Assembly (NCBI RefSeq): GCF_028583725.1
Contig: NZ_CP110680.1
Location: 2,976,001-3,040,000 of the forward strand
Direction of reading: 5' to 3'
Source: Cellulomonas fimi
Lineage (GTDB): Bacteria; Actinomycetota; Actinomycetes; Actinomycetales; Cellulomonadaceae
DNA length: 64,000 nt
Below the pieces are notes generated by a model, which did no database searches, had not been told where the DNA came from, and worked only from the letters and a program-made list of their open reading frames with translations. Shown here piece after piece: positions 18,027 through 26,278 of this stretch (positions are counted from its first letter, which is position 1; every line of letters begins with the position of its first letter). The position numbers and the translations under genes are program-made.

Positions 18027-18084
18027 CCGTCGTCACGCCGTTCCGGCCGCACGCTCGCAGTGCCAGACTCGGCGGTGACGACGG
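18027..18084. repeat. Imperfect inverted repeat between the TerD-nuclease and Hcp-like genes
   Basis: Arms at 18027-18040 and 18070-18084 pair over 14 bp with one bulged base around a 29-nt loop. It could end the upstream transcript or sit in the Hcp-like gene's promoter. Confidence 0.4.
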
Positions 18085-18100
18085 CGTCGGGAGGGGTGCC

Positions 18101-18574
18101 ATGAGCGCGCACGCGTACCTGCGGATCGGGTCGGTCGAGGGCGGGTCGACCGACCGGCACCACGAAGGCTGGATCGAGGTCCGGTCGTTCACCTGGTCCG
18201 AGACGTCGGGTGCCGGTGCGGGCGGTCACGCCGCCGTCTCCGGCCGCGTCACGGCGAGCCCGCTCGTCGTGACGGCGGACGTCAGCGTCGCGTCACCGCG
18301 GCTCATGGTCGCGTGCGCGCGCAACGAGCGCTTCGACGTCGCTGAGCTCGAGGTCGTGCAGGCCGGGGAGAACGGCGGACGACCGTTCCTGCGGTGGCGG
18401 CTGCAGGACGTCGTCGTCTCGGGCTACGCGGTGACCGCCGAGGACTTCCTGCCGGTCGACACGATCACGCTGCGGTTCGAGTCGCTGCGGTTCGACGTCG
18501 TGCCGCAGCAGCCGGACGGCTCCCCCGGGTCGGCCGTGACGGGCGAGGTCGACTTCACGCGGCCGTCCCGCTGA
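18101..18574 (+). CDS. Hcp-like (type VI tube protein family) protein
   Basis: A 157-aa protein that reads like the Hcp family (T6SS_HCP). It starts with AYLRIGSVEGGSTD, continues with the GWIEVRSFTWSE strand, and has the VVVSGYAV and TLRFESLRFDVVP strands where Hcp proteins have them. Hcp forms hexameric rings that stack into the inner tube of type VI secretion systems. Monoderm actinobacteria lack a type VI system, and no sheath, baseplate or TssM gene is present here, so the protein is an orphan. The ATG follows GGAGGGG by 5 nt. Its neighbours are the TerD-nuclease gene upstream and a convergent DUF1905 gene. Confidence 0.7.
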   Translation: MSAHAYLRIGSVEGGSTDRHHEGWIEVRSFTWSETSGAGAGGHAAVSGRVTASPLVVTADVSVASPRLMVACARNERFDVAELEVVQAGENGGRPFLRWRLQDVVVSGYAVTAEDFLPVDTITLRFESLRFDVVPQQPDGSPGSAVTGEVDFTRPSR

Positions 18575-18586
18575 CGCCGCTGGCGG

Positions 18587-18910
18587 TCAGTCGCTCCCGA
18601 CGTCCACCAGCGCGACCCGCAGCCGCACGGTGTCGCCGACGTCGCACGACTCCGCCCGACGGACCGCCTTCTTGAGCGGCAGGACATAGGTCTTCGCCTT
18701 GTCGTCGGGGAACACCGACGTGCGCCAGACGGACCCGCCGAGCGTGACCTCGACCCGCACCGACCCGAACCCGCGCGTCACGCCTGACGACACCTCGAGC
18801 ACGTCGTCCGCGACGTCGGTCGGCAGGCTGACGAAGACCCACGAGTCCGTCTTGCGGGCGCCCCACCGCCACAGCGGCGCGTCGAACTCGTACGTCGGCC
18901 GGTCGGTCAT
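18587..18910 (-). CDS. DUF1905 domain protein
   Basis: A 107-aa small beta-barrel-like protein of DUF1905. Recognisable pieces are YEFDAPLWRW at the start, WVFVSLP, GFGSVRVEVTLGGSVWRTSV in the middle, and YVLPLKKAVR before the end. The family has no known biochemical role. Its stop is 12 nt from the Hcp-like gene's stop (convergent), and its start faces the VapBC pair. I take ATG 18910 because the conserved sequence begins right after it; an upstream in-frame start would overlap the intergenic region. Confidence 0.85.
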   Translation of the reverse strand: MTDRPTYEFDAPLWRWGARKTDSWVFVSLPTDVADDVLEVSSGVTRGFGSVRVEVTLGGSVWRTSVFPDDKAKTYVLPLKKAVRRAESCDVGDTVRLRVALVDVGSD

Positions 18911-18963
18911 GACCGCATCGTCGCAGGCCGCACCGACATGTCGATCCACGCGGATTCGCTTGC

Positions 18964-18989
18964 TCGCATCGCGGCATCGAGTGATGCGA
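18964..18989. promoter_or_regulatory. Nested inverted repeat before vapB (candidate autoregulation operator)
   Basis: TCGCATC (18964-18970) pairs with GATGCGA (18983-18989), and inside it GCATC (18974-18978) pairs with GATGC (18983-18987). VapBC complexes usually bind such repeats ahead of their own operon, and this lies 10 nt before the vapB start. Confidence 0.5.
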
Positions 18990-18999
18990 TGATTCGGCC

Positions 19000-19221
19000 A
19001 TGCGAACGACAGCGGATCTCGATGACGACGTAGCGGCGGCCGCGCGCGCTCTGGCCCAGCATGAGCACATCTCCCTGGGACGGGCGATCAACGCTCTGGC
19101 CCGGCGAGGGATGGCACCAGTCGCACGCGCGTCGTCGACGAGTGGCTTCCCGACGTTCCCCGCGGTCGACGGGCACACGATCACCTCCGACATGGTCGCG
19201 GAGCACCGTGACGACGACTGA
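19000..19221 (+). CDS. Ribbon-helix-helix type antitoxin
   Basis: A 73-aa antitoxin candidate. Residues 1-~40 (MRTTADLDDDVAAAARALAQ, then ISLGRAINALARRGM) read as a ribbon-helix-helix DNA-binding and dimerisation unit. The C-terminal ~30 residues, ending in VAEHRDDD, would wrap and inhibit the toxin. Its stop lies inside the toxin gene (14-nt overlap), as is typical of vapBC. It probably represses its own promoter through the inverted repeat at 18964-18989. Confidence 0.85.
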   Translation: MRTTADLDDDVAAAARALAQHEHISLGRAINALARRGMAPVARASSTSGFPTFPAVDGHTITSDMVAEHRDDD

Positions 19222-19654
19222 GCCGGTGTGGCTGCTCGACGTCAACGTCCTGGTCGCCCTCGCTCACCCGAGCCATGTCCACCACGCCACGGCGCACCGA
19301 TGGTTCTCGACCGTCACCACCTTCGCGACCACTCCGATCACCGAGACCGCGCTGCTGCGCCTAAGTCTCAATCCCGCCGTGACCGGGCAGCAGATCGGAC
19401 CGGCAGATGCGCTCGACCTGCTCGCGAGGATTCGAGCCCTCCCCCACCACCGTTTCCTCGACGACGACACCACGCTCGCCGCCCCGGCCATCCGCAGCGC
19501 CCCCGCGGGCCACAAGCAGGTCACCGACTTCCATCTCGTGAACCTGGCGGCGTCGGCGGGCGCGGTCCTGGCCACCTTCGACGCTGCACTGCCGGGCGCG
19601 CTGCATCGCGACGACCGGACCCACGTGCGCGTCGTCCCGCCGTCGGCCGGCTGA
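19208..19654 (+). CDS. PIN-domain RNase toxin (VapC family)
   Basis: A 148-aa PIN-domain ribonuclease from GTG 19208. The four acidic residues of the metal site can be placed: D11 in LLDVNVLVAL, E46 in TPITETALLRL, D107 in KQVTDFHLV and D125 in LATFDAAL. The TA_system VapC subgroup with VNVLVAL at its start is common in actinobacteria. It overlaps the antitoxin gene and converges on rlmC with 9 nt between stops. The RNA target is unknown. The set may stabilise the neighbouring accessory region, which is inference. Confidence 0.88.
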   Translation: MTTTEPVWLLDVNVLVALAHPSHVHHATAHRWFSTVTTFATTPITETALLRLSLNPAVTGQQIGPADALDLLARIRALPHHRFLDDDTTLAAPAIRSAPAGHKQVTDFHLVNLAASAGAVLATFDAALPGALHRDDRTHVRVVPPSAG

Positions 19655-19663
19655 GCTTCGCGA

Positions 19664-20818
19664 TCAAGCGCCGGACGGCTCCGCGGCGGGGTCGCGGGTC
19701 AGGAGCGTCACGACCTCGTAGTGGGTCGTCTGGGGGAACATGTCGAGGACCCGGCCGCGGACGGGGCGCAGGGACGGCATGGCGGCGAGGTCGCGCGCGA
19801 GCGAGCGGGCGTTGCACGACGAGTAGACGACGGTCTCCACGCCGGACCGTTCGAGCCAGCCGGCCAGGTCGGGGCCGATGCCGCGTCGCGGCGGGTTGAC
19901 GACGACGAGGTCGGGCAGGTCGGCGGGTGACGCGCCGAGCGCGAAGGCGGTCGCGTCGTCGGCGCGGAACGTCGCGCGGGGCAGGCCCGCGTCGCGCGCG
20001 GTGAGGGTCGCGCTCGCGACGGCCTCGGCGGACGTCTCGACGCCGACGACGTCGCGCGAGCCGTCGGCGACGTGCAGCGCGAACCCGCCGACGCCGCAGT
20101 ACAGGTCCCACACGGACGACGGCGCGGCCTCGTCGACCCACGCGGCCGCCTGCCGGTAGAGCGCGGCGGCGACGTCGGTGTTCGTCTGGAAGAAGCTCTG
20201 CGGGCGCAGGTGGAGGTCGTGCCCGTTGATGCGCATGCGGAGCGTCTCCTCCTCGGTCAGGAGGATCTCGCGCTCCCCCTCGAGCACGGCCTTGTGCTCG
20301 GGCAGCAGGTTCACCGACGCGACGACGAGGCGCGGGAGCTGTGCGCGCAGCCAGGGCAGGTGCTTGCGGATGCGCGCGACGGCCTCCTGCGAGCGCAGCA
20401 CGAACCGCAGCATGAGGTCGCCGTCGGGCGACTCGGTGAGCAGGAGGTGCTTGAGCTCGCCGCGGCGCGCGGGGACGTCGTAGGGCTCGAGGCGGGCGCG
20501 CGTCACCAACGCCGTCAGCACCGGGAAGGTCGCCGACAGCGAGGCCGGGTAGAGGCCGCAGCCCTGGAGGTCGACGCCGACGCCGGCCGCGTCGAGGATG
20601 CCGAGCGTCGGGGCGTCGACGGTCCCGCCGACGACCATCTTGGCCTTGTTGCGGAACCCCTCCTCGCGGCTGGGCACCGGGTCGAGCCACACGAGCTCGG
20701 GGTGCTCGGCGAGCAGGTCGGCACACAGGTCCTGCTTGGCGGCGAGCTGGTCGGCGTAGGGCCGCCCCATCCACGTGCAGGAGAGGCACCGCTGCGCGTC
20801 GTAGTAGGGGCACTGCAC
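19664..20818 (-). CDS. rlmC: 23S rRNA (uracil-C5)-methyltransferase, RlmC type
   Basis: A 384-aa SAM-dependent RNA m5U methyltransferase of the TrmA/RumB family. The N-terminal iron-sulfur cysteines C3, C11 and C14 (CPYYDAQRCLSC) identify the RlmC type without a TRAM domain. The SAM site includes WDLYCGVGGFALH. The catalytic Cys is in VVYSSCNARSLARD, followed by the usual MFPQTTHYEVV end. By homology it methylates U747 of 23S rRNA; the exact base in this lineage is inferred. The GTG at 20818 lies 8 nt after a TAGGCT box, so the mRNA is probably leaderless. Confidence 0.9.
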   Translation of the reverse strand: MQCPYYDAQRCLSCTWMGRPYADQLAAKQDLCADLLAEHPELVWLDPVPSREEGFRNKAKMVVGGTVDAPTLGILDAAGVGVDLQGCGLYPASLSATFPVLTALVTRARLEPYDVPARRGELKHLLLTESPDGDLMLRFVLRSQEAVARIRKHLPWLRAQLPRLVVASVNLLPEHKAVLEGEREILLTEEETLRMRINGHDLHLRPQSFFQTNTDVAAALYRQAAAWVDEAAPSSVWDLYCGVGGFALHVADGSRDVVGVETSAEAVASATLTARDAGLPRATFRADDATAFALGASPADLPDLVVVNPPRRGIGPDLAGWLERSGVETVVYSSCNARSLARDLAAMPSLRPVRGRVLDMFPQTTHYEVVTLLTRDPAAEPSGA

Positions 20819-20826
20819 GGTTCACC

Positions 20827-20832
20827 AGCCTA
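20827..20832 (-). promoter_or_regulatory. -10 box (TAGGCT) of rlmC
   Basis: TAGGCT on the minus strand ends 8 nt before the rlmC GTG and fits a leaderless transcript. Confidence 0.5.
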
Positions 20833-20916
20833 CGGGCCGTGTATCTGTGGCCCAGGTCACACCTCTTGTCCGTGCAGGGGGCGCAGTCGGTGTTCGCGCG
20901 CGGGCGGGGAGACGTC

Positions 20917-23379
20917 ATGGACATCCGGAACGGCGGCCTCGAGGTCGTCGACGCAGTGGTCGTCGGCTCGGGCTTCGGCGCCGCGGTCGCGGCGCAGCGG
21001 CTCGCGGAGGCGGGCAAGCAGGTCGTCGTCATGGAGCGCGGCCGGCGCTACGGGCCCGGGGACTTCGCCCGGACGCCCGCGCAGATGGGCCGGGCGTTCT
21101 GGGACCCGAGCGAGAAGCTCTACGGGCTGTTCGACGCGTGGTCGTTCCGTGGGCTGGAGGGGCTCGTGTCGAGCGGGCTCGGCGGCGGGTCGCTCATCTA
21201 CGCCAACGTGCTGCTGCGCAAGGACGAGCACTGGTTCGTGCACGACTCCCCGCTGCCGGGCGGCGGGTACGAGCACTGGCCGATCAGCCGCGCCGACCTC
21301 GACCCGCACTACGACGTCGTCGAGAAGATGCTCGGCGCCACGCCCTACCCGTACGACGACACCCCGAAGACGCGCGCCGTCGAGCAGGCGGCCGTCGCGC
21401 TCGGCATGCCGACGATCCGGCCGCCGCTGGCCGTCACGTTCGCCCGCCCCGGCGAGGACGCCGCCCCGGGACTCGACCTGCCCGCCGCGGCGTACGGCAC
21501 GGTCCACCCCGGGTCGCGCCGGCGCACGTGCACGCTGTGCGGCGAGTGCGACATCGGCTGCAACATCGGCGCGAAGAACACGCTCGACCACACCTACCTG
21601 GCGTCCGCGGCGCACCACGGCGCCGACGTCCGGACGCTGCACGAGGTGCGCGCCGTCCGGCCGCTCGACGGCGGCGGCTACCTGGTCCGCTACGTCGTCC
21701 ACCCCGAGGGCGCGCGCGGCGACATGGACACCCGCACGCGCAGCCTGCCGGAACGCTCGATCGTCGCCCGACGCGTGATCCTCGGCGCCGGCACGTTCGG
21801 CACGACGTTCCTGCTGCTGCGCAGCCGCGCGTCGCTGCCCGGTCTGGGACCCGCGCTCGGCACCCGCTTCTCCGGCAACGGCGACCTGCTCACGCTGCTG
21901 CTCGACTGCACGCGCGACGGCGAGGCCCTGCCCGTCGACGGCGGCCACGGTCCCGTCATCACGACCGCGATCCGCCGACCCGACGCGCTCGACGGCGACG
22001 GCTGGACCGGTCGCGGCTACTACGTCGAGGACGCGGGGTTCCCCGGGTTCCTCGGCTGGCTCGTCGAGACGGCACAGCTGCGGTCGACCGCCCGGCGCGC
22101 CGCGGCGTTCGCGTGGCAGGTCGTGCGCAACCGGGTCCTGGCGCAGGGCCGCTCGAACGTCTCCGCCGACCTGTCCGCGCTGCTGGGCGACGGGCGGCTG
22201 TCCGCCGGGTCGCTGCCGCTGCTCGGGATGGGCCGCGACCTGCCCGACGGGCGGATGTCGCTGCACGACGGGCGGCTCGCGGTGAGCTGGACCACCGCGA
22301 CGTCGCGGGCGTACTTCGACGACGTCCGCACGACCATGGAGCGCGTCGGCCAGCAGCTCGGCGCGCGCTTCCAGGACAACCCGCTGTGGTGGGCCAAGCG
22401 CGTCATCACCGTGCACCCGCTGGGTGGCGCGCCCATCGGGCGGCACGTCGGAGAGGGCGTGTGCGACGAGTTCGGCGAGGTCCGCGGGCACCCGGGGCTG
22501 CACGTCGTCGACGGCGCCGCGATGCCCGGCCCGGTCGGCGCGAACCCGTCGCTCACGATCGCCGCGATGGCCGACCGCGCGTCGACCCGGATGCTCGAGC
22601 AGGACTGGACGCGGCCCCGCCGGACGCACGTCGCCGCGCCCGCCCGTGCGCTCGCCGCGCGCGCCCCCGGCGCCACGTCGGTCGCGTTCACCGAGCGCAT
22701 GGTCGGACCGTTCACGCTCGACCAGACCGACCCGCGACACGGCGCCGAGATCGCCCGCAGCCTCGGCGACCGGCTGCAGTTCGTGCTCACGATCACCGCC
22801 CCCGACATCGACGCCTTCGTCGCCGACCCGCTGCACCGTGCCGACGCGACGGGGTTCGTCGAGAGCAACGTCCTGGGCGGGCGGCTCGACGTCGAGCGCG
22901 GCTGGTTCAACCTGTTCGTGCACCCCGGCGGCACGCCCGGCCGACGCATGCTCTACCGGCTGTGGCTGCGCGACGCCGCCGGCTCGCCGCTCACGCTCGT
23001 CGGCGCGAAGGAGGTCGAGGACGACCGCGGGCTCGACGTCTGGGCCGACACGACGACCCTCTTCGTGCGCGTGCTGTCCGGGCACGTCGCACCGCCCGAG
23101 GCCACGACGCACGCGCAGGCGCTCGCCGTGCTCGACGGGATGCGCGACGACGTGGTGCCCGACGGCACGATCGGCGCGGGCGTGCTCGTCATCAAGCCGT
23201 TCGACCTGGCCAAGCAGCTCACGACGTTCCGGACCGAGGGCGACGCCGGTGCGGCCGCGCTCGCGCAGTTCGGGCGGCTGTTCCTCGGCGAGCTGTGGGA
23301 CGTGTACGTCGCCGACAGGCTGGCCGGGCGGCGCCGCGCCGCCGCGCCACGGGCCGCCGCCGCGAGGGCCGGCCGATGA
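20917..23379 (+). CDS. GMC-type FAD oxidoreductase (cholesterol-oxidase-like)
   Basis: An 820-aa flavoprotein. The FAD dinucleotide loop is VVGSGFGAAVAA (from residue 15), and the C-terminal active-site region GANPSLTIAAMADR is near residue 545. The closest recognisable relatives are ChoD-type cholesterol or alcohol oxidoreductases. After the GMC core, about 240 extra residues (from ~580) include the TFTLDQT-like lipid-associated tail seen in large ChoD homologues. A cysteine cluster C205, C208, C211, C215 (CTLCGECDIGC) resembles a ferredoxin 4Fe-4S motif. The ATG follows GGGGAGA by 6 nt. It leads a seven-gene operon in which every junction is a 4-nt overlap. The substrate, perhaps a sterol or other hydrophobic alcohol, is not known. 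Confidence 0.82.
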   Translation: MDIRNGGLEVVDAVVVGSGFGAAVAAQRLAEAGKQVVVMERGRRYGPGDFARTPAQMGRAFWDPSEKLYGLFDAWSFRGLEGLVSSGLGGGSLIYANVLLRKDEHWFVHDSPLPGGGYEHWPISRADLDPHYDVVEKMLGATPYPYDDTPKTRAVEQAAVALGMPTIRPPLAVTFARPGEDAAPGLDLPAAAYGTVHPGSRRRTCTLCGECDIGCNIGAKNTLDHTYLASAAHHGADVRTLHEVRAVRPLDGGGYLVRYVVHPEGARGDMDTRTRSLPERSIVARRVILGAGTFGTTFLLLRSRASLPGLGPALGTRFSGNGDLLTLLLDCTRDGEALPVDGGHGPVITTAIRRPDALDGDGWTGRGYYVEDAGFPGFLGWLVETAQLRSTARRAAAFAWQVVRNRVLAQGRSNVSADLSALLGDGRLSAGSLPLLGMGRDLPDGRMSLHDGRLAVSWTTATSRAYFDDVRTTMERVGQQLGARFQDNPLWWAKRVITVHPLGGAPIGRHVGEGVCDEFGEVRGHPGLHVVDGAAMPGPVGANPSLTIAAMADRASTRMLEQDWTRPRRTHVAAPARALAARAPGATSVAFTERMVGPFTLDQTDPRHGAEIARSLGDRLQFVLTITAPDIDAFVADPLHRADATGFVESNVLGGRLDVERGWFNLFVHPGGTPGRRMLYRLWLRDAAGSPLTLVGAKEVEDDRGLDVWADTTTLFVRVLSGHVAPPEATTHAQALAVLDGMRDDVVPDGTIGAGVLVIKPFDLAKQLTTFRTEGDAGAAALAQFGRLFLGELWDVYVADRLAGRRRAAAPRAAAARAGR

Positions 23380-25220
23380 GGCGTCGCGACCTGGTCTCGC
23401 ACGGCAGCGACCTCGGCTTCGTCCCCGCGCCGCAGGTCCGCTGGCTCGACCCGCCCGAGCTCGCGCGGACCGCGCTCAAGGTCGTGCTCGCGTCCGTCTT
23501 CACCGCGTACGGCGACCGTCGCGAGGTGCAGGCCGCGCTGCCCGGCGGGCTCGTCGAACCCGCGCACCGGCCCGACGGGGACCTGTGGCTCGACTTCGTC
23601 GCCGACCTCGGCGACGGGTTCGACGCGACGTACACCGTCGCCACGCTCCTCGCGCAGCCCGAGCTCAAGGTCGCCGGCGCCGACGGCCCGCTCGCGCTGC
23701 CCCGCGGGCACGTGCTCGTGCTCGGCGGCGACGAGGTCTACCCCGCCGCCTCCGCCCGCGGGTACGAGCACCGGACGACAGGGCCGTACGGCGCGGCGCT
23801 GCCCGCTCCCCCGCCGGGCGCCGTGCTCGACGCGACGACCGAGCCGACGCTGCTCGCGATCCCCGGCAACCACGACTGGTACGACGGCCTGACGGCGTGG
23901 CTGCGCGTGTTCACGCGCGGCGCGAGCGTCGGGGCGTGGCGGACCGTGCAGCGCCGGTCGTACTTCGCGGTGCGGCTCGCGCCCGGCTGGTGGCTGCTCG
24001 GCCTCGACTCGCAGCTCGACGAGTACATCGACGAGCCGCAGCTCGACTACTTCCGCACGCACGTCACCGCGCACCTGCGCCCCGGCGACGCGGTCGTCGT
24101 CTGCGCGGCCGAGCCCGCGTGGTCGAAGGCGGGGCGCGACCCCGACGCGTTCAACCAGCTGCACTTCTTCGAGCGCGAGGTCGTGCGGTACCGGCAGGTG
24201 CCCGGACGGCCCGGACGCGAGGACACCGGGGCGCGCGTGCGGCTGTGGCTGAGCGGCGACCAGCACCACTACTGCCGGTACGCGTCCCGCGCGCCGGGGT
24301 CGGCCTCACCGGTCGACGCGGCCGGCCCGGCCGACCCGCGCGCCGTGCAGGCCGTGACGTGCGGGCTCGGCGGTGCGTACCTCGGGGACACCGACCGGCT
24401 CGTCGACCACCTCGTGCTGCCCCCGCCCGCGTCACGCATGCGCAGCAAGGACTCCCCCGGCACGCCGTTCGACCGCGTCGGGCCGACGTACCCGCCCCAG
24501 GACCAGTCGCGCCGGCTGCGCCGCCGCATCGCCAACCCGCTGAGCCCGTACTGGGCGGGTCGCCGCAACCTCGGGCTGCTCGCGACCGCCGGCGTCGTCC
24601 AGCTGCTCGTCGTCGGGTGCCTCGCGGGGTTGCTCGGGGTCCTGCGGGGCGGGTCGCCGACGCTGCTGCGCGGGCTGTCCGGCGACGTCGCGGCCGCCGC
24701 GCTCGGGGCGGCCGCCTGGGTGCTCGGGCTGCTGCTCGTGCACGTCGCGCTCGCCGCGACGATGCCCGGCGGGCGGCTCGCGCGGCTCGTGCCCGCGACG
24801 ACCGGCGTCGGGCTGCAGCTCGTCGCCGCGCTCGTCGTGCTCGTCGCCGCGGTCGCGGTCCCCTGGCCCGCGTGGTCACCCGCGCTCACCGCGACGCTGG
24901 TCGTGCCGTTCGTCGTCGTCCTCGGCGCGCTGCTCGGCACCCAGGCGTTCGCGCTGCTCCTGCTGTCCCGCCGGACCGGCGTCGTCGCCGGCTGGCAGAT
25001 GTCCGGCCAGGCGGTCACCGACCGCAAGGGATTCCTGCGGCTGTGCCTGCGCACCGACGGTCGGCTCGTGGTCTACCCGCTCGTCGTCGACACCGTCTGC
25101 CGCCGGTGGGACGTCGAGGCCCGGGACGGTGGCGCGCGCCCCGTCCCGGCCGACGGCCTGCCGGCCGTCCGGCTGCTGGAGGAGCCCGTCGTCGTCGCGC
25201 AGGAGGGGTACGCGTCATGA
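23376..25220 (+). CDS. Membrane-anchored metallophosphoesterase
   Basis: A 614-aa protein. The first ~390 residues hold the calcineurin-type metal motifs in order: DFVADLGDG, GGDEVYP, GNHDWYDG and SGDQHHYC. About four hydrophobic segments lie in the following ~200 residues (from LGLLATAGVVQLLVVGCLAG), so it is anchored in the membrane with the phosphatase probably cytoplasmic. The insert between motifs is larger than in simple phosphodiesterases. The ATG overlaps the GMC stop (ATGA). A phosphodiesterase or phosphomonoesterase acting on a lipid-linked or sterol-linked phosphate would suit the operon, but the substrate is inferred only from context. Confidence 0.8.
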   Translation: MRRRDLVSHGSDLGFVPAPQVRWLDPPELARTALKVVLASVFTAYGDRREVQAALPGGLVEPAHRPDGDLWLDFVADLGDGFDATYTVATLLAQPELKVAGADGPLALPRGHVLVLGGDEVYPAASARGYEHRTTGPYGAALPAPPPGAVLDATTEPTLLAIPGNHDWYDGLTAWLRVFTRGASVGAWRTVQRRSYFAVRLAPGWWLLGLDSQLDEYIDEPQLDYFRTHVTAHLRPGDAVVVCAAEPAWSKAGRDPDAFNQLHFFEREVVRYRQVPGRPGREDTGARVRLWLSGDQHHYCRYASRAPGSASPVDAAGPADPRAVQAVTCGLGGAYLGDTDRLVDHLVLPPPASRMRSKDSPGTPFDRVGPTYPPQDQSRRLRRRIANPLSPYWAGRRNLGLLATAGVVQLLVVGCLAGLLGVLRGGSPTLLRGLSGDVAAAALGAAAWVLGLLLVHVALAATMPGGRLARLVPATTGVGLQLVAALVVLVAAVAVPWPAWSPALTATLVVPFVVVLGALLGTQAFALLLLSRRTGVVAGWQMSGQAVTDRKGFLRLCLRTDGRLVVYPLVVDTVCRRWDVEARDGGARPVPADGLPAVRLLEEPVVVAQEGYAS

Positions 25221-26278
25221 GCGTCGAGGAAGCACCCGCCACGATCACGCGGGCCGACCACCGCACCGAGCTGGTCCCGTTCACCGCGCGCGACGGCACG
25301 CGGCTCACGTTCGTGCACGTCCGTGGCCCGCGCGAGCCGTGGCGCGGACCCGTCATGCTCGCGCACGGCTCCGGCGTCCGGGCCGAGCTGTTCCGCCCGC
25401 CGCTGCCGCGGACGCTCGTCGACGTCCTGCTCGAGGACGGCTGGGACGTGTGGCTGCTCAACTGGCGCGGCTCGATCGACCTCGACCCGATGCCCTGGAC
25501 GCTCGACGACGCGGCCGTGTTCGACCACCCCGCGGCCGTCGACCACGTCCTCGCCGCGACCGGTGCGACGACGATGAAGGCGGTCGTGCACTGCCAGGGG
25601 TCGACGTCGTTCACGATGGCCGCCGTCGCCGGGCTCGTCCCCGCGGTCGACACCGTCGTCTCGAACGCCGTGTCGCTGCACCCCGTGCTGCCGTTCTGGT
25701 CGCGGCAGAAGATCCGCTACCTCGTCGACCCGATCGAACGGTTCACGCCGCACCTCAACCCCGCGTGGGGCTACCGCTCCGACGGGAACTTCTCCAAGGT
25801 GCTGCGCGGCGTCGTGCGCGTCACGCACCCGGAGTGCGACAACATCGTCTGCCGGATGGTGTCGTTCACCTACGGCTCCGGCTTCCCCGCGCTGTGGTCG
25901 CACGAGAACCTCGACCGCGCGACGCACGACTGGATCAGCGGCGAGTTCGCCGACGTGCCCATGTCGTTCTTCCGGCAGATGGGCCAGTCCGTCGCCGTCG
26001 GGCACCTCGTGCCCGCCCGGGACCACCCCGAGCTGCCCGACGACCTGGTCGCCGGGCCACCGCGCACCGACGCGCGCTTCGCGTTCCTCGCAGGCGCCGA
26101 CAACCGGTGCTACCTGCCCGAGTCGCAGGTCCGGACGCACGCGTTCTTCGCGCGGCACCGGCCCGGCAAGGGCGACACGCTGCACGTCCTGCCGGGCTAC
26201 GGGCACCTCGACGTGTTCTTCGGCCGGCGCGCGTGGCGGGACACCTACCCGATCATCCTGGAGGAGCTGCACCGATGA
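25217..26278 (+). CDS. Alpha/beta hydrolase with a likely Cys nucleophile
   Basis: A 353-aa alpha/beta-hydrolase-fold protein. It has the oxyanion-region HGSGVRAELF, a WDVWLLNWRG strand, and the nucleophile elbow VVHCQGSTS. In that elbow C126 takes the usual Ser position, as in dienelactone-hydrolase relatives. The closing catalytic His is in GYGHLDVFFG. It may be an esterase, thioesterase or acyltransferase on a lipid. The ATG overlaps the phosphoesterase stop (ATGA). Similar proteins are found fused to or beside ChoD-type oxidoreductases in other actinobacteria, which supports a joint pathway. Confidence 0.82.
   Translation: MSVEEAPATITRADHRTELVPFTARDGTRLTFVHVRGPREPWRGPVMLAHGSGVRAELFRPPLPRTLVDVLLEDGWDVWLLNWRGSIDLDPMPWTLDDAAVFDHPAAVDHVLAATGATTMKAVVHCQGSTSFTMAAVAGLVPAVDTVVSNAVSLHPVLPFWSRQKIRYLVDPIERFTPHLNPAWGYRSDGNFSKVLRGVVRVTHPECDNIVCRMVSFTYGSGFPALWSHENLDRATHDWISGEFADVPMSFFRQMGQSVAVGHLVPARDHPELPDDLVAGPPRTDARFAFLAGADNRCYLPESQVRTHAFFARHRPGKGDTLHVLPGYGHLDVFFGRRAWRDTYPIILEELHR

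Noticed and set aside
18101..18574. Type VI secretion locus
   Set aside because: Only an Hcp-like gene is present; no sheath, baseplate, ClpV or TssM genes were found within the window.
15897..19654. Genomic island borders around the TerD, Hcp and VapBC genes
   Set aside because: The content is accessory, but I found no integrase, tRNA or flanking direct repeat to define an insertion.
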